This document shows positions 24,211 through 34,428 of a DNA stretch of 64,000 bases, piece after piece. Every line of letters starts with the position of its first letter. Position 1 is the first letter of the stretch. The notes beneath the pieces were generated by a model. The model was given only the letters and a program-made list of their open reading frames with translations, was not told the origin of the DNA and made no database searches. This DNA is from Leptolyngbya sp. Cla-17 (GTDB lineage Bacteria; Cyanobacteriota; Cyanobacteriia; Leptolyngbyales; Leptolyngbyaceae): assembly GCF_016807185.1 (NCBI RefSeq), contig NZ_JAEVYN010000001.1, positions 1,948,161 to 2,012,160 of the forward strand, in the 5' to 3' direction. A program made the translations under genes and the position numbers.

Positions 24211-26967
24211 TCACTGATCAAGCAAACAGGTTGGCAAGCCCTGCCAAGAGCCTTGATCTTCTACCATTGAACCGTTTGCCACCAGAAAAATACTTCCACC
24301 CTTGTCAACCACCCAGCCATTTGCCTCGATGATTGGATCTTTCCCTTCTCTGCTGCCTCCCCTCGCTTCTCCACCCTCCCTAGCTCCTTCTGCTCTTTGC
24401 CCATTGCCCTCTGCTTTCACTTCGACCCAAGAGGCAACGCCTTCACCACTCTGTAACGGATCGAAGGGATTCTCTGGTAACCCACCCCGCCCGGTTACTG
24501 TAAACGAACTCCGCTGAAAGCCACTTCCCGCCGCACATTTCTGATCAATTCGGTTGGAGGGATCGACCAGACTGACGGGCAACGGCTGTAATCCGCGACT
24601 CGGATCAATGCCGAGCGTATTAATCGCCACCACTCCGCTCACACCAAAGGTAGAACTAGCGGTAATGTCGCTGAACTCTGTTGACTTCGGACGAAACTGC
24701 AACCCATAAATCCCCTGGGCGGTAATGTTGACCCGACCACCACTGCCCGTAAACGCATTAGCGCTAATATCGCTGTTCTCGCCCTTCACTCCAACAATGA
24801 ATCCTTTAGGAGTGTTGATGGTGATGTTGCCGCCATTGCCACCTAAATCAAACGTACCCGCCGTGGTCGAAATTTTACTGCCTCGCCGCATCAGCAACAG
24901 ATCATGGATATTGAGGATAATATTGCCGCCATCACCCGATGTCGTAGTGGAGACAATTTGACTGCCGCGATCCATTTGCATTAAGGGCGTTGCAATCTCA
25001 ATATTTCCAGCCCGTCCACTTCTAGGCGGCAAGAGAGCTAATAAATCAAGTTGCGTTTGTGGTAGTCCAAATTGCTGTAGGGAAAGACCGCTTCGGCGCT
25101 CCTCAAAAATGACTGTATCTTGAACTGAATTTGAATCGGCTGAAACCTTACCACTATCCAACAGCACAGATTTGCCTGCCAAAATTCTCAAACTACCAGC
25201 ATCTCCCTCCCCAAACGTTTGGGTACTAACAACTCCGCCAGCGCGAATTGTCACGTTGTCTCGTGCAGAGATGGCTATGTTCCCAGAATCACCTTTGCCA
25301 AGAAGATTGCCAGAAGACACAAGCCCGCCTGATGCAGTAAAAGATCCTGTAGCTATGGAAATGTCGCCACCTTTACCTTCACCAAGTAGTAAAAAACTTG
25401 CTATTCCACTAGGGCTTATGACGCTAGCTCCATCAACCACAACTTGATCACGGGCATCAATCGTAATAGCTCCAGCATCACCTATGCCAGCAGAACTAGA
25501 ATTCAATCCTGCTCCGTTAGTGATAAAAAGAGATCCTGTAGCAATTCGGATGTCTCCTCCGTTGCCGCTCGATCCCTGCTCGACTGAACTGCTCGCACTG
25601 CTAATCCGCCCACTATTGGGATTACCAATCCCATCAAATACAACAGTGTCGCGCGCATTGATCACAATATCCCCTGCATTTCCAATTCCTACAGTTGACG
25701 TAACCAAGTCAGCCCCATTTCTGACAAAGAGCGATCCGGTTGTAATCTGAATGTCTCCCCCTTGTCCCTCTGCCAAAACTAGAGAAGATACAGCACGACT
25801 TTGATTTTTGGAACCTTCTCCATCAAAAATCACAGAATCTTGGGCATTGATAATGATGTTGCCAGACCCCCCCTGCCCTAAGACTGGAGAAGTGGATAAA
25901 AGTGCGCCATTGGTGACTAACAATGTCCCTGTATTGATTTGCAAATCTCCTGCTCTACTAGTGGAATCACCCAATAGCACGGAGGTTATAGCAGCAGTGG
26001 GATCGCCATTGGTGTCTGTTCCGTCAAAGCGAGTAACACCTTGAACATTAATCAGGATGTTGCCCCCCTTTGCCGACCCTATAGCACCTGAAAATATATC
26101 TGAACCATCGGTCACCGATAAAGAACCAGCCTCTATAAGAATGTCTCCACCGTTACTTCCAAACGCTCCTGTGTCAATTTTTGAGCCATTCGCAATTTTA
26201 ATATCTCCACGAGGTAAAGATGATGGAAATTGAAGGTTCAACTGAGTATCTGAGATACTTAGGTCTATAATTCCTGCCCCTGTTACACTACCCAACTGAA
26301 TTGATCCACCATTAGCAATCAAAGAAGCGTTATCTAATGTCACATTGCCGCCTAGTAGAAGCAGCCTTTGATCAAGATACACATCTAAATTACTACCAAT
26401 GACTTGAATGGGGGCTGGAGTACGCTGAGACGCTAGAAAACCACTAGGATCACCTACGAGATTCAATAAACTTTGACGATTACCTGGGTTTGTAGCACTA
26501 AATTGATGACCTCCGGGAAATGTGATGGCATCCACTGTGGTTGCAATAAATGATCCCCGTGTAGCACCCCCAATATCGAGCGAAGCATCGGGACCGAAAA
26601 TAATTCCTTTGGGATTAATCAGGAAAAGATTGACTGCAAAACTATCTGTAAATATTTCACCGTTAATTAAAGAAGGACTTCCACCTGTAACACGAGCTAG
26701 GATATTGCGGATGTTATCGGCACTGAAAAAAACTACACTTTCACCTTGATTCAGGCTAAATCGTCCAAAGCTATGAAATAGGTTGGTGCCTACTGTGATG
26801 CCATCGCTTTGCTGAATTTGGTAGGCTGGTCCCGTCAAGTTTCGGGTAGTTCCCAAAGTGCCGTCAAAGGTGATGCTTTGAGAATAGGTTGGGGGTTGGG
26901 CAGTGAGGGGAGTAGCAGCGACGATGCAGGCTGATAAGGCGATGCGGTGTGACAATCTCAGCGGCAT
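24211..26967 (-). CDS. filamentous haemagglutinin N-terminal (TPS) domain protein, secreted
   Basis: A 918-residue two-partner-secretion exoprotein. A signal peptide (about residues 1-28, RIALSACIVAATPLTAQ) precedes the TPS domain (about 30-160) with the motifs SFGRFSLNQGESVVF, DNIRNILARVTGG and NPKGIIFGPDASLDIGG, where NP-x-GI-x-FG is the family hallmark. A long parallel beta-helix follows (about 170-800), with repeated G-D/N-I-x-I turns and inverted NITI patterns. The short C-terminal part around 846-875 (AEGNGQRAEG, GGEARGGSREG) is low complexity and encoded by heptamer-type DNA (24384-24418). The outer-membrane TpsB partner is not in this window. An 11-base G run lies just upstream of the start. 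Confidence 0.88.
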   Translation of the reverse strand: MPLRLSHRIALSACIVAATPLTAQPPTYSQSITFDGTLGTTRNLTGPAYQIQQSDGITVGTNLFHSFGRFSLNQGESVVFFSADNIRNILARVTGGSPSLINGEIFTDSFAVNLFLINPKGIIFGPDASLDIGGATRGSFIATTVDAITFPGGHQFSATNPGNRQSLLNLVGDPSGFLASQRTPAPIQVIGSNLDVYLDQRLLLLGGNVTLDNASLIANGGSIQLGSVTGAGIIDLSISDTQLNLQFPSSLPRGDIKIANGSKIDTGAFGSNGGDILIEAGSLSVTDGSDIFSGAIGSAKGGNILINVQGVTRFDGTDTNGDPTAAITSVLLGDSTSRAGDLQINTGTLLVTNGALLSTSPVLGQGGSGNIIINAQDSVIFDGEGSKNQSRAVSSLVLAEGQGGDIQITTGSLFVRNGADLVTSTVGIGNAGDIVINARDTVVFDGIGNPNSGRISSASSSVEQGSSGNGGDIRIATGSLFITNGAGLNSSSAGIGDAGAITIDARDQVVVDGASVISPSGIASFLLLGEGKGGDISIATGSFTASGGLVSSGNLLGKGDSGNIAISARDNVTIRAGGVVSTQTFGEGDAGSLRILAGKSVLLDSGKVSADSNSVQDTVIFEERRSGLSLQQFGLPQTQLDLLALLPPRSGRAGNIEIATPLMQMDRGSQIVSTTTSGDGGNIILNIHDLLLMRRGSKISTTAGTFDLGGNGGNITINTPKGFIVGVKGENSDISANAFTGSGGRVNITAQGIYGLQFRPKSTEFSDITASSTFGVSGVVAINTLGIDPSRGLQPLPVSLVDPSNRIDQKCAAGSGFQRSSFTVTGRGGLPENPFDPLQSGEGVASWVEVKAEGNGQRAEGAREGGEARGGSREGKDPIIEANGWVVDKGGSIFLVANGSMVEDQGSWQGLPTCLLDQ

Positions 26968-26977
26968 GATAGGTGAC

Positions 26978-26988
26978 GGGGGGGGGGG
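26978..26988. repeat. homopolymer G11 (C11 on the coding strand) before the haemagglutinin gene
   Basis: Eleven consecutive G on the plus strand, ending 10 bases upstream of the minus-strand ATG (26965-26967), where the ribosome-binding site is expected. No separate Shine-Dalgarno sequence is visible. Slippage in such a tract could change expression. Confidence 0.85.
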
Positions 26989-27016
26989 TAGAATTGCGGT
27001 TATTCTACCAGCAGAT

Positions 27017-27247
27017 TTAAGGAGCGATTACCAAAATTTCGGTTTGTGGCAGAGGCAACTGTGAACTGACAAAAGCCCTTTGGGCATCCAAGAAACAGCA
27101 CAAGCGATCGCCCAAAGCCAGTGCTTGCCAGACTTGAATTTCAGCTTGTTGCCTCGCTGTTTGCAAATGATCGAGGAAAAGGAAACGCTGAAGACTTTTT
27201 AACAAGCAATACAGGCAAAGAATGTCTAAGAAGAATGAGGACCGCAC
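27017..27247 (-). CDS. possible small protein, unrecognised
   Basis: A 76-residue frame directly between the haemagglutinin start and the stop of the glycogen debranching gene (1 bp away), on the same strand. The C-terminal half (LQTARQQAEIQVWQALALGD, LDAQRAFVSSQLPLPQTEIL) looks like an amphipathic helical protein. No family is recognised and no clear ribosome-binding site is seen, so it may be a chance frame or a gene remnant. Confidence 0.3.
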   Translation of the reverse strand: MRSSFFLDILCLYCLLKSLQRFLFLDHLQTARQQAEIQVWQALALGDRLCCFLDAQRAFVSSQLPLPQTEILVIAP

Positions 27248-27248
27248 A

Positions 27249-29336
27249 TCATCTCCGCCCGCTTTGGGTCGGCAAAGACATTAATACAATTGAAGACCGG
27301 GCTTCAGCGGGGTAAATGGCTTTCTGAATGCGACGTGCTTCCTGAGGAGCTTGAAAATCCTCTGGGGATGGCAGGCTAGTATCTACAATGCGATGCCAGC
27401 CGTGGCCCGGTTCCAAGGTTGGCAGTTCAAAGATGACGGATTTCCAGTCAGCATTGAAAATAACATACAGGTGTTCTTGAATCGTGGGATGGTAGAGGCT
27501 AAATGCAATGCTATGGGAATCCTCACTCCAGTCTGGCTGACCTAATTTAAGCCCATGCCAGAGAAGATGGGGCTTGTGATCTTGAGCTGAAAGTTCTAAG
27601 AGACGCTCTTGTTGATACAGCTCAAGGGATTGGGTTAAGTGGATCATGCCTTGAACAAACCTTAGCAAATCGGCATGTTTGTCGATTAAGCTCCAGTCAA
27701 ACCAACTGAGTTCGTTATTTTGACAGTAGGCGTTGTTGTTTCCCAATTGAGTACGCCGCACTTCATCACCCATCAGCAGCATCGGCGTTCCTTGAGACAG
27801 GAAGAGGGCAGTTAAAAAGTTTCTGATTTGGCGATCGCGCAAGCGCCCGATAATAACATCTTTAGTGTCTCCCTCAGTGCCGCAATTCCAACTGTGATTA
27901 TCGTTGGCACCGTCGCGGCTCTGTTCGCCATTATCTTCATTGTGTTTGTCGTTATAGGAAACCAAATCATTTAACGTAAAGCCGTCGTGACAGGTGACGA
28001 AGTTGATACTGCGATTGGGTTCGCGATCAGGCTGCTGAAAAATATCTGGGCTGCCTAAAATCCGTGCCGCAAATTCATTGATTACGCCAGAATCGCTTTT
28101 GATAAAGCGCCGCACATCATCCCGAAACGGTCCATTCCATTCGGCAAAGCGATCGCCAATAAACGACCCCACCTGATACAATCCACCCGCATCCCATGCT
28201 TCCGCAATAATCTTAACGCCAGCCAACACCGGATCAGATTCAATCGACCATAGCAACGGCGGGTCTTCCATTGGATGCCCCAACTTGCCCCGTGACAGGC
28301 ATGAAGCTAGATCAAATCGAAACCCATCCACATGCATCACATCCACCCAATAGCGCAAGCAATCCAGGATTAATCGAGTCACAACTTCGTGATTTGCTCT
28401 GACTGTATTGCCGCAACCCGTGTAATTGCTGTAATAGGTTGGATCTTTTTCTAGTAGGTAATAAGCGCGGTTTTCCAAACCTCTAAACGACAGAGTTGGA
28501 CCTTCCTCATTTCCTTCTGCCGTATGGTTGAACACGACATCCAAAATCACCTCAATCCCCGCCCTGTGAAAAGCTTTCACCATATCTCGAAATTCATTCA
28601 CTGGACCCAGCGGATCTTGGGAATAACTATAGGCACGATGGGGAGCGAAAAATGCCAGAGTGCTGTAACCCCAATAGTTTCTTAAGCCGGGTCGAGCATC
28701 TTGCTCATCAAATTCATGGATGGGCATTAACTCCACAGCCGTAATGCCTAATTGCTTTAAATAGGGGATTTTTTCAATCAGTCCAGCATAGGTGCCGCGT
28801 TTTGCTGGAGCAACCCCAGAGTTAGGATGGCGAGTAAAGCCAGCGACGTGCAGTTCATAAATGATGGTTTTGGCATAGGGAGTGTGAAGCGGGATGTCGC
28901 CTTCCCAGTCGTAGATAGTCGGGTCGAGGACAACGCTTCTTAAGGCTTGCGGGCAATTATCTCCGGGCAAAATTGCCGCTTCTCGGCTGTAATGCTCCCA
29001 CCCAACCACGGCAGTAGAATACGGATCTAACAAAACTTTGTTGCCATCAAATCGATGCCCTTGGTCAGGTGCATAAGGACCATAAACTCGATAGGCATAA
29101 ACTTGCCCAGCGGTAAGTTTGGGTACAAACACGTGCCAATAGTAAAACGTTTTATTATGCTTAGGATCAAGGTTAATTACCTGACTAGGCTGTGGATCAT
29201 CCGGTGCAGCAAACAGCAAAAGCTCAACAGCGGTGCTGCTTTTGGAAAAGAGGGAAAAGTTGACACCATCTGGATAAACAGTTGCGCCTAATGGAAAACT
29301 CCGACCTGGCAAACTTTCCTGACTTATCGCATCCAT
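27249..29336 (-). CDS. glgX: glycogen debranching enzyme (isoamylase type, GlgX/TreX-like)
   Basis: A 695-residue GH13 enzyme that hydrolyses alpha-1,6 branch points during glycogen breakdown in the cytosol. An N-terminal CBM48 domain (about 10-110, PLGATVYPDGVNFSLFSK) precedes the (beta/alpha)8 barrel with VILDVVFNHTAEG, the nucleophile aspartate in HVDGFRFDLAS, the acid/base glutamate in IIAEAWDAGG and the third acidic residue in NFVTCHDGFTLNDL. Length fits GlgX (about 660-720). No other glycogen gene is adjacent. Confidence 0.93.
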   Translation of the reverse strand: MDAISQESLPGRSFPLGATVYPDGVNFSLFSKSSTAVELLLFAAPDDPQPSQVINLDPKHNKTFYYWHVFVPKLTAGQVYAYRVYGPYAPDQGHRFDGNKVLLDPYSTAVVGWEHYSREAAILPGDNCPQALRSVVLDPTIYDWEGDIPLHTPYAKTIIYELHVAGFTRHPNSGVAPAKRGTYAGLIEKIPYLKQLGITAVELMPIHEFDEQDARPGLRNYWGYSTLAFFAPHRAYSYSQDPLGPVNEFRDMVKAFHRAGIEVILDVVFNHTAEGNEEGPTLSFRGLENRAYYLLEKDPTYYSNYTGCGNTVRANHEVVTRLILDCLRYWVDVMHVDGFRFDLASCLSRGKLGHPMEDPPLLWSIESDPVLAGVKIIAEAWDAGGLYQVGSFIGDRFAEWNGPFRDDVRRFIKSDSGVINEFAARILGSPDIFQQPDREPNRSINFVTCHDGFTLNDLVSYNDKHNEDNGEQSRDGANDNHSWNCGTEGDTKDVIIGRLRDRQIRNFLTALFLSQGTPMLLMGDEVRRTQLGNNNAYCQNNELSWFDWSLIDKHADLLRFVQGMIHLTQSLELYQQERLLELSAQDHKPHLLWHGLKLGQPDWSEDSHSIAFSLYHPTIQEHLYVIFNADWKSVIFELPTLEPGHGWHRIVDTSLPSPEDFQAPQEARRIQKAIYPAEARSSIVLMSLPTQSGRR

Positions 29337-29536
29337 TGCCTAGTGCCCCCAGAGAAATAATTTCTGACGGTTATCATAGCTTGCTTCAATCCTTCTCTAG
29401 CCACCAATCCCTATCTGTTGGGATGTGAGCCATGCCGATTTCAGGGGCGATCGCGGCAACATTAAACCCTGCTAAGACAGGGCTTTGTAAACCTTTTGAG
29501 ATATTGCGCCGAATAACTTGCAGCCGTACCCTGAAA

Positions 29537-31156
29537 TCACCAAATACCACGCTTGCCATTGGGTCGGATGGTCATCCAATTGGTGCGTGCCATTGCCAAC
29601 TGTTCTTCGGTTACCTTGGCACCCGATAGGTTCGTGCCGCACAAATTGGCACCCCGTAGATTGGCGTTTAGCAAATAAGCGCCACTGAGATCCGCTCCCC
29701 GAAGGTCAGCTCCTTCTAGATCAGCGTTACTCATATACGCTTTACCCAAGTTGGCATCACGTAGGCAGGCTTGATGCACGGTTGCCTTACCAAAATCGGC
29801 GTTGAAGAGATTGGCACCTTGCAGATTGATTTTGCTCAAATTAGCTTGATGAAAGTTTGCTCCTTCCAGGTTTGCTTTTGCTAGCGAGAGCGATCGCAAA
29901 TCGTGACTTGCAAAATCTCGTTTGCCTTTGGAGTAATAGTTTTGTAATCCTTCCGCATCTAAACGTAAGGGCACTTTTTTTCCGTTTGAGTTGTCTCGTC
30001 CTTTGCCAGCAGAACTTTTGCCTCGGGAGGCAATGCCAGAATTCAAACGGTCCGAATCTGCTAATCGTCCACGGGTAAAGCCAGATTGAAGATTGGTAGA
30101 ATCATAGCGAGGCTGTTGTCGCGTCCGGATTGCCATCGCCATGCGAGCATGGGGCGAAACCTTCGTTCCAGTTGAATCTATGCCTCGGTGATCGGAATTT
30201 TTACGTCCAGTGTTGGCACCGGGCTTGATTGAAGTCATGCTGTTTTCCAACATTTCTAAATGATCTTCTAAATCAAGCGCACGAAATACTTCCGGTGCTG
30301 TTCGATAGCGTTGCTTAACCGAAATTTCAAGCATCTTGCTCAGCACAGCTTGAAAATGCTCACTAATAGAAACGTACTTTTGCCACAGCAACTCGCCCGT
30401 TGAAGGATCGTAATCAAGATCTTTGGGCGATTTGCCTGTCAATAAATAGATGCAGGTTACACCAAGGGCATAAATATCACTAGCAGGAACTGGACGCATC
30501 GCCATTTGTTCGGGTGGTGCAAAGCCAGGAGTGCCGATCGCATAAGAAGTTAGCGCAGTTTGATCGGACGTGCTAGTCTGCTGCGTATTTTGGTTCTTTA
30601 CCGCCCCAAAATCAATCAGCACCAATTTCTGATCCTGGTTTCGTCGAATCATATTGGCAGGTTTAATGTCTCGGTGGATTACCTTACTTCCATGAACGTA
30701 TTCCAGAATGGGTAAGATTTCACTGAGAAACATTTTTACTTGGTTCTCGCTTCGGGGTCCAGACCCTTTAATCTCTTGCTGTAAGGTCAAACCACTCACA
30801 TACTCTTGAACCAGATAAAAAATCGCATCTTCTTCAAAGTAATCTAGCAGGGAAGGAATTTGTGGGTGGTTGCCAATGCGTCCAAGGGTCGCAGCTTCTC
30901 GTGCGAACAACTCTCGTGCCATCTCCATTACGTGGGGAGCCGTGGCATTGGGACGCAGTTGCTTGATTACACAGCTTGGTTTGCCAGGAAGGCTTTCATT
31001 CGCTGCTAAAAACGTTGCACCAAAGCCACCTTGCCCAAGAGCTTGAATAATGCGGTAGCGATCGCGCAACAGCAACTTATAACCACAAGCCTGACAAAGC
31101 TCAGTGTGAGTAAGGTTTTGGGGACTAGGACAGGCTGGATTCAAGCAGTAGCTCAT
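29537..31156 (-). CDS. serine/threonine protein kinase with pentapeptide repeats (SpkB-like)
   Basis: A 539-residue Hanks-type kinase. A short Cys cluster (YCLNPACPSPQ ... CQACGYK, residues 3-26) is followed by the kinase domain about 32-300: glycine loop GQGGFGATF, lysine in CVIKQL, HRDIKPANM, DFG in LIDFGAVK and FAPPEQ. A linker rich in S, G and R leads to about twelve pentapeptide repeats (about 435-525, A-N/D-L-x-x pattern such as ADLEGADLRGADLSGAYLLN). This order matches cyanobacterial SpkB, which in Synechocystis is linked to motility and oxidative stress. No transmembrane segment is seen. Confidence 0.9.
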   Translation of the reverse strand: MSYCLNPACPSPQNLTHTELCQACGYKLLLRDRYRIIQALGQGGFGATFLAANESLPGKPSCVIKQLRPNATAPHVMEMARELFAREAATLGRIGNHPQIPSLLDYFEEDAIFYLVQEYVSGLTLQQEIKGSGPRSENQVKMFLSEILPILEYVHGSKVIHRDIKPANMIRRNQDQKLVLIDFGAVKNQNTQQTSTSDQTALTSYAIGTPGFAPPEQMAMRPVPASDIYALGVTCIYLLTGKSPKDLDYDPSTGELLWQKYVSISEHFQAVLSKMLEISVKQRYRTAPEVFRALDLEDHLEMLENSMTSIKPGANTGRKNSDHRGIDSTGTKVSPHARMAMAIRTRQQPRYDSTNLQSGFTRGRLADSDRLNSGIASRGKSSAGKGRDNSNGKKVPLRLDAEGLQNYYSKGKRDFASHDLRSLSLAKANLEGANFHQANLSKINLQGANLFNADFGKATVHQACLRDANLGKAYMSNADLEGADLRGADLSGAYLLNANLRGANLCGTNLSGAKVTEEQLAMARTNWMTIRPNGKRGIW

Positions 31157-31568
31157 TCAGCTTCACTCGCTCTAATTTCAACTGCTGAGGACATTTCGTT
31201 ATGCTACTTTCCATTATCCAAACGCGAACACCAAAATGGGATGGCATTCTTGCATTAGTCTTATTAAAAAATCACTAAAGCTTTCGCGTTTTGTTTTGGC
31301 TGCCAGCAATGATGGATATTTGTGTGTTTATGGACTGTGATGACTGATCAGGACGCAGATTCATTTATTTAACATGCCCATAATCAGAAACTCTGTAACA
31401 AAAGCATATCCTCAATCCTTCAATACCGCCCTTGGAGAAATTGAAATCATGCGAATGTTTATAATACCTTCTAGAAAAGCAAGATTTCGTAGATAGATAG
31501 GGTGTGCGAATGAAAAGGCTTGGGAGGTAAGGCGGTAGAATAGCGGATGTAGTTAGGCTGAAGCATCC
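31157..31568 (+). promoter_or_regulatory. 412-bp intergenic region with a candidate pheT promoter
   Basis: No gene is seen between the divergent kinase and pheT starts. An exact TATAAT lies at 31460-31465, about 104 bp before the pheT ATG, without a good -35 box at normal spacing. The pheT start has no obvious Shine-Dalgarno sequence. A T-box or attenuator hairpin was not found. Confidence 0.35.
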
Positions 31569-34022
31569 ATGCGTATTTCTTTGAACTGGTTGCGAGAACT
31601 AGTTGATATTGCCATTACTCCAGCAGAGTTAGCAGAAATGCTGACAATGGCGGGCTTTGAAGTGGAAGATATTGAAGATCGACGCACTTGGGCAGACGGT
31701 GTATTAGTCGGCAAGGTTCTAACGCGAGAGCAGCACCCCAATGCCGATAAGCTGAGCATTTGCACGGTTGATATTGGTCAAGCAAACCCTTCGACTATTG
31801 TCTGTGGGGCCGCTAATGTTCAAGCAGACTTATATGTTCCTGTTGCTACCTTGGGCACCTTTTTGCCAAAAGTAGGAGAAAACGGACTCAAAATCAAACC
31901 TGCTAAGTTGCGTGGGGTTGCTTCGGAAGGGATGATTTGTTCTCTATCAGAATTGGGCCTAGCAAAAGAATCTGCAGGAATCCATTGTTTTCAAGATGAC
32001 TCTTTTAAACCAGGCATGGATGTTCGCCCTTTACTGGGGCTGGATGATGTAATTTTGGATTTAACCTCCACAGCTAATCGGGCAGACGCGCTTAGCATGG
32101 TAGGAATTGCACGGGAAATTGTGGCGCTAACGGGAGCAGTCCTCCGGTTGCCTCAAGTACCCGAACTGAAAGCGCCATCAGGCACAGATGCTTTGTTGAT
32201 CAAAGTTTCTGAATCTCAAGCTTGCCCAACTTATATTGGAACGGAGGTGACAGGGATCGCGATCGCTCCTTCTCCAATCTGGTTACAGCAGCGTTTACAG
32301 GCTTCCGGTGTTCGACCCATCAATAACGTGGTGGATATTACCAACTACGTTTTGCTGGAATGGGGGCAACCGTTGCACGCATTTGATCGCGATCGCCTGT
32401 GTGCAGTCAGCCACCAGCCCTCAGAGACTCTGCTGCAAATGGGGGTACGGTTTGCTAATGCAGGAGAAACCCTTAAAACTCTGGATGGGCAAACGCGCAC
32501 GTTGACAGAGCAAGCCCTATTCATTACTGCAAATGACAAACCCGTAGCACTCGCGGGAGTGATGGGTGGTGAAGCAACCGAAGTGCATGAGGGGACTCAA
32601 AACCTGATGCTGGAAGCGGCGTTATTTGACTCTGCGACGATTCGGCGATCTGCTCGTTCTCAAGGATTACGAACTGAGGCTTCAGCCCGCTATGAGCGAG
32701 GCATAAATCAAGCAGAGCTAGAATTTGCCTGTCGCCGAGCCTTAGCGCTGATTATAGAATTGGCAGGCGGGGCGATCGCTTCTCAAAAAATTGCTGACAT
32801 GCGTAATCAGTCCAGCATGACGCGATCCATTGAGTTACGGCTAGAGCGGGTTAATCAAATTTTAGGTCCCGTCACTTTGGGCGACGAACTAGGTGAACTT
32901 CAACCTGCGGAGATCGAACGAATTTTGAGAGCATTAGGGTGTGAAGTGTTTTCTCCAACAACGGCAGGAGTATGGAAAGTTGCCGTACCTCCTTACCGCT
33001 ATCGCGATTTAGAGCGAGAAATTGATCTAATTGAAGAAATTGCTCGTCTCTATGGCTACAACAATTTCTCTGAAACCTTACCTGAGAAAACAGAAGCCGG
33101 ATATCTATCGATTGAGCAGCAGCTAACCCGCAACATTCGAGAAGCATTTCGCGCTGTAGGCTTGACTGAGCTTGCTCATTACTCCCTAGTAAAACCTGGT
33201 GAAGAACGGCAGATTATCTTATCCAACCCCCTTTTTCCTGATTACTCTGCCCTCCGAACCAACTTGCTATCAGGCTTAATTGATGCGTTTCAATATAACT
33301 TAGAGCAGGGAAACGGGGCACTTCAAGGATTTGAATACGGACGCATTTTTTGGTCTGAAGAAGAGGGGCTGCAAGAAGCGGATGCGATTGCGGGCATTTT
33401 TGGGGGTGACTCCGTCCAGGGTAAATGGGCGCAAGGAGGGCGTGAAAAGCCGATCACCTGGTTTGAAGCAAAAGGACTCTTAGAGAGCGTGTTTCGCCGA
33501 CTAGGTCTTGCTGTAGAATATCAGCCCGATCTAAGGGATGAGCGACTTCATCCCGGTCGCACAGCGTCGCTTTGGATACGCGGCAACCGTCTAGGCACCT
33601 TTGGGCAACTGCATCCCCAACTTCGACTAGAACGCGGCTTCCCTGATGAGGTGTATGCCTTTGAGCTAGATCTCGACGTGCTGCTAAGCGAGCTTGATCA
33701 AGAAGACATGCTTGTTCCCACCTTCAAACCGTTTTCTGCGTTTCCTGCCTCCGATCGCGATATTGCGTTCTTCGTTCCCACCCAGTTTTCAGTGGCAGAC
33801 ATCGAACGCACCATCCGCACAGCCGGGGGCAACCTGCTAGATTCCATCGATTTATTCGATGAGTATCGCGGTCAAAACGTGCCAGAAGGTCAGCGCAGTT
33901 TGGCATTTCGGTTGGTCTATCGATCAGGCGATCGCACCCTCACTGAAGATGACATCAACCCCATTCAGCAAAAAGTCCGCGAAACTCTGGTGGAAAAATT
34001 CAGAGTCGATTTGAGAAGTTAG
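31569..34022 (+). CDS. pheT: phenylalanine--tRNA ligase beta subunit
   Basis: An 817-residue beta chain of the alpha2-beta2 synthetase that charges tRNA-Phe. Seen: N-terminal MRISLNWLRELVDI; tRNA-binding OB fold with EQHPNADKLSICTVDIG (about 55-150); B3/B4 editing domain (PINNVVDITNYVLLEWGQPLHAFD, about 250-270); B5 domain; the catalytic-like core; and the C-terminal FDX-ACB anticodon domain (FPASDRDIAFFVP to the end). The length is normal for the full bacterial form. pheS is not adjacent, as is usual in cyanobacteria. Confidence 0.97.
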   Translation: MRISLNWLRELVDIAITPAELAEMLTMAGFEVEDIEDRRTWADGVLVGKVLTREQHPNADKLSICTVDIGQANPSTIVCGAANVQADLYVPVATLGTFLPKVGENGLKIKPAKLRGVASEGMICSLSELGLAKESAGIHCFQDDSFKPGMDVRPLLGLDDVILDLTSTANRADALSMVGIAREIVALTGAVLRLPQVPELKAPSGTDALLIKVSESQACPTYIGTEVTGIAIAPSPIWLQQRLQASGVRPINNVVDITNYVLLEWGQPLHAFDRDRLCAVSHQPSETLLQMGVRFANAGETLKTLDGQTRTLTEQALFITANDKPVALAGVMGGEATEVHEGTQNLMLEAALFDSATIRRSARSQGLRTEASARYERGINQAELEFACRRALALIIELAGGAIASQKIADMRNQSSMTRSIELRLERVNQILGPVTLGDELGELQPAEIERILRALGCEVFSPTTAGVWKVAVPPYRYRDLEREIDLIEEIARLYGYNNFSETLPEKTEAGYLSIEQQLTRNIREAFRAVGLTELAHYSLVKPGEERQIILSNPLFPDYSALRTNLLSGLIDAFQYNLEQGNGALQGFEYGRIFWSEEEGLQEADAIAGIFGGDSVQGKWAQGGREKPITWFEAKGLLESVFRRLGLAVEYQPDLRDERLHPGRTASLWIRGNRLGTFGQLHPQLRLERGFPDEVYAFELDLDVLLSELDQEDMLVPTFKPFSAFPASDRDIAFFVPTQFSVADIERTIRTAGGNLLDSIDLFDEYRGQNVPEGQRSLAFRLVYRSGDRTLTEDDINPIQQKVRETLVEKFRVDLRS

Positions 34023-34158
34023 GGGATTTTAGGGGAAATGCAATAAGCCAAGCGATTACGACCCACAAACTGATGGCGATCGACCAACTTTTTGCACTTC
34101 AACAATAACCTGCTCAAATCTTTCCACAGCAAACCTTTAACGCTTACATTCATTTTCT

Positions 34159-34428
34159 ATGCCGAAATATATTCTCTGGGGAACCTACTGCGACGACGTT
34201 TTAAAAAAACGTACTCCTCATCGTCAAGCTCATTTAGATGGACTTGCCCAGCAAAAAGCAGCCGGAGTACTTGTGACGCTCGGTCCCACAAAAGACCTAA
34301 CTCAATGCTTTGGCATTTACGAAGCGGACGATGAAGCCACCGTCCGCCAACTGATTGAGTCCGATCCTTACTGGCAAAATAACATCTGGACTGACTATGA
34401 AGTGAAAGAATGGATTCAGGCTATCTAA
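34159..34428 (+). CDS. YciI family protein
   Basis: An 89-residue ferredoxin-like dimeric protein of the YciI/YCII family, with the conserved histidine in HRQAHLDGL and the aspartate in IESDPYWQNNIW that form the putative active site. Function unknown; relatives act as dehydrochlorinases or accessory domains. The stop overlaps the stop of the convergent NUDIX gene by 4 bases. Confidence 0.85.
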   Translation: MPKYILWGTYCDDVLKKRTPHRQAHLDGLAQQKAAGVLVTLGPTKDLTQCFGIYEADDEATVRQLIESDPYWQNNIWTDYEVKEWIQAI

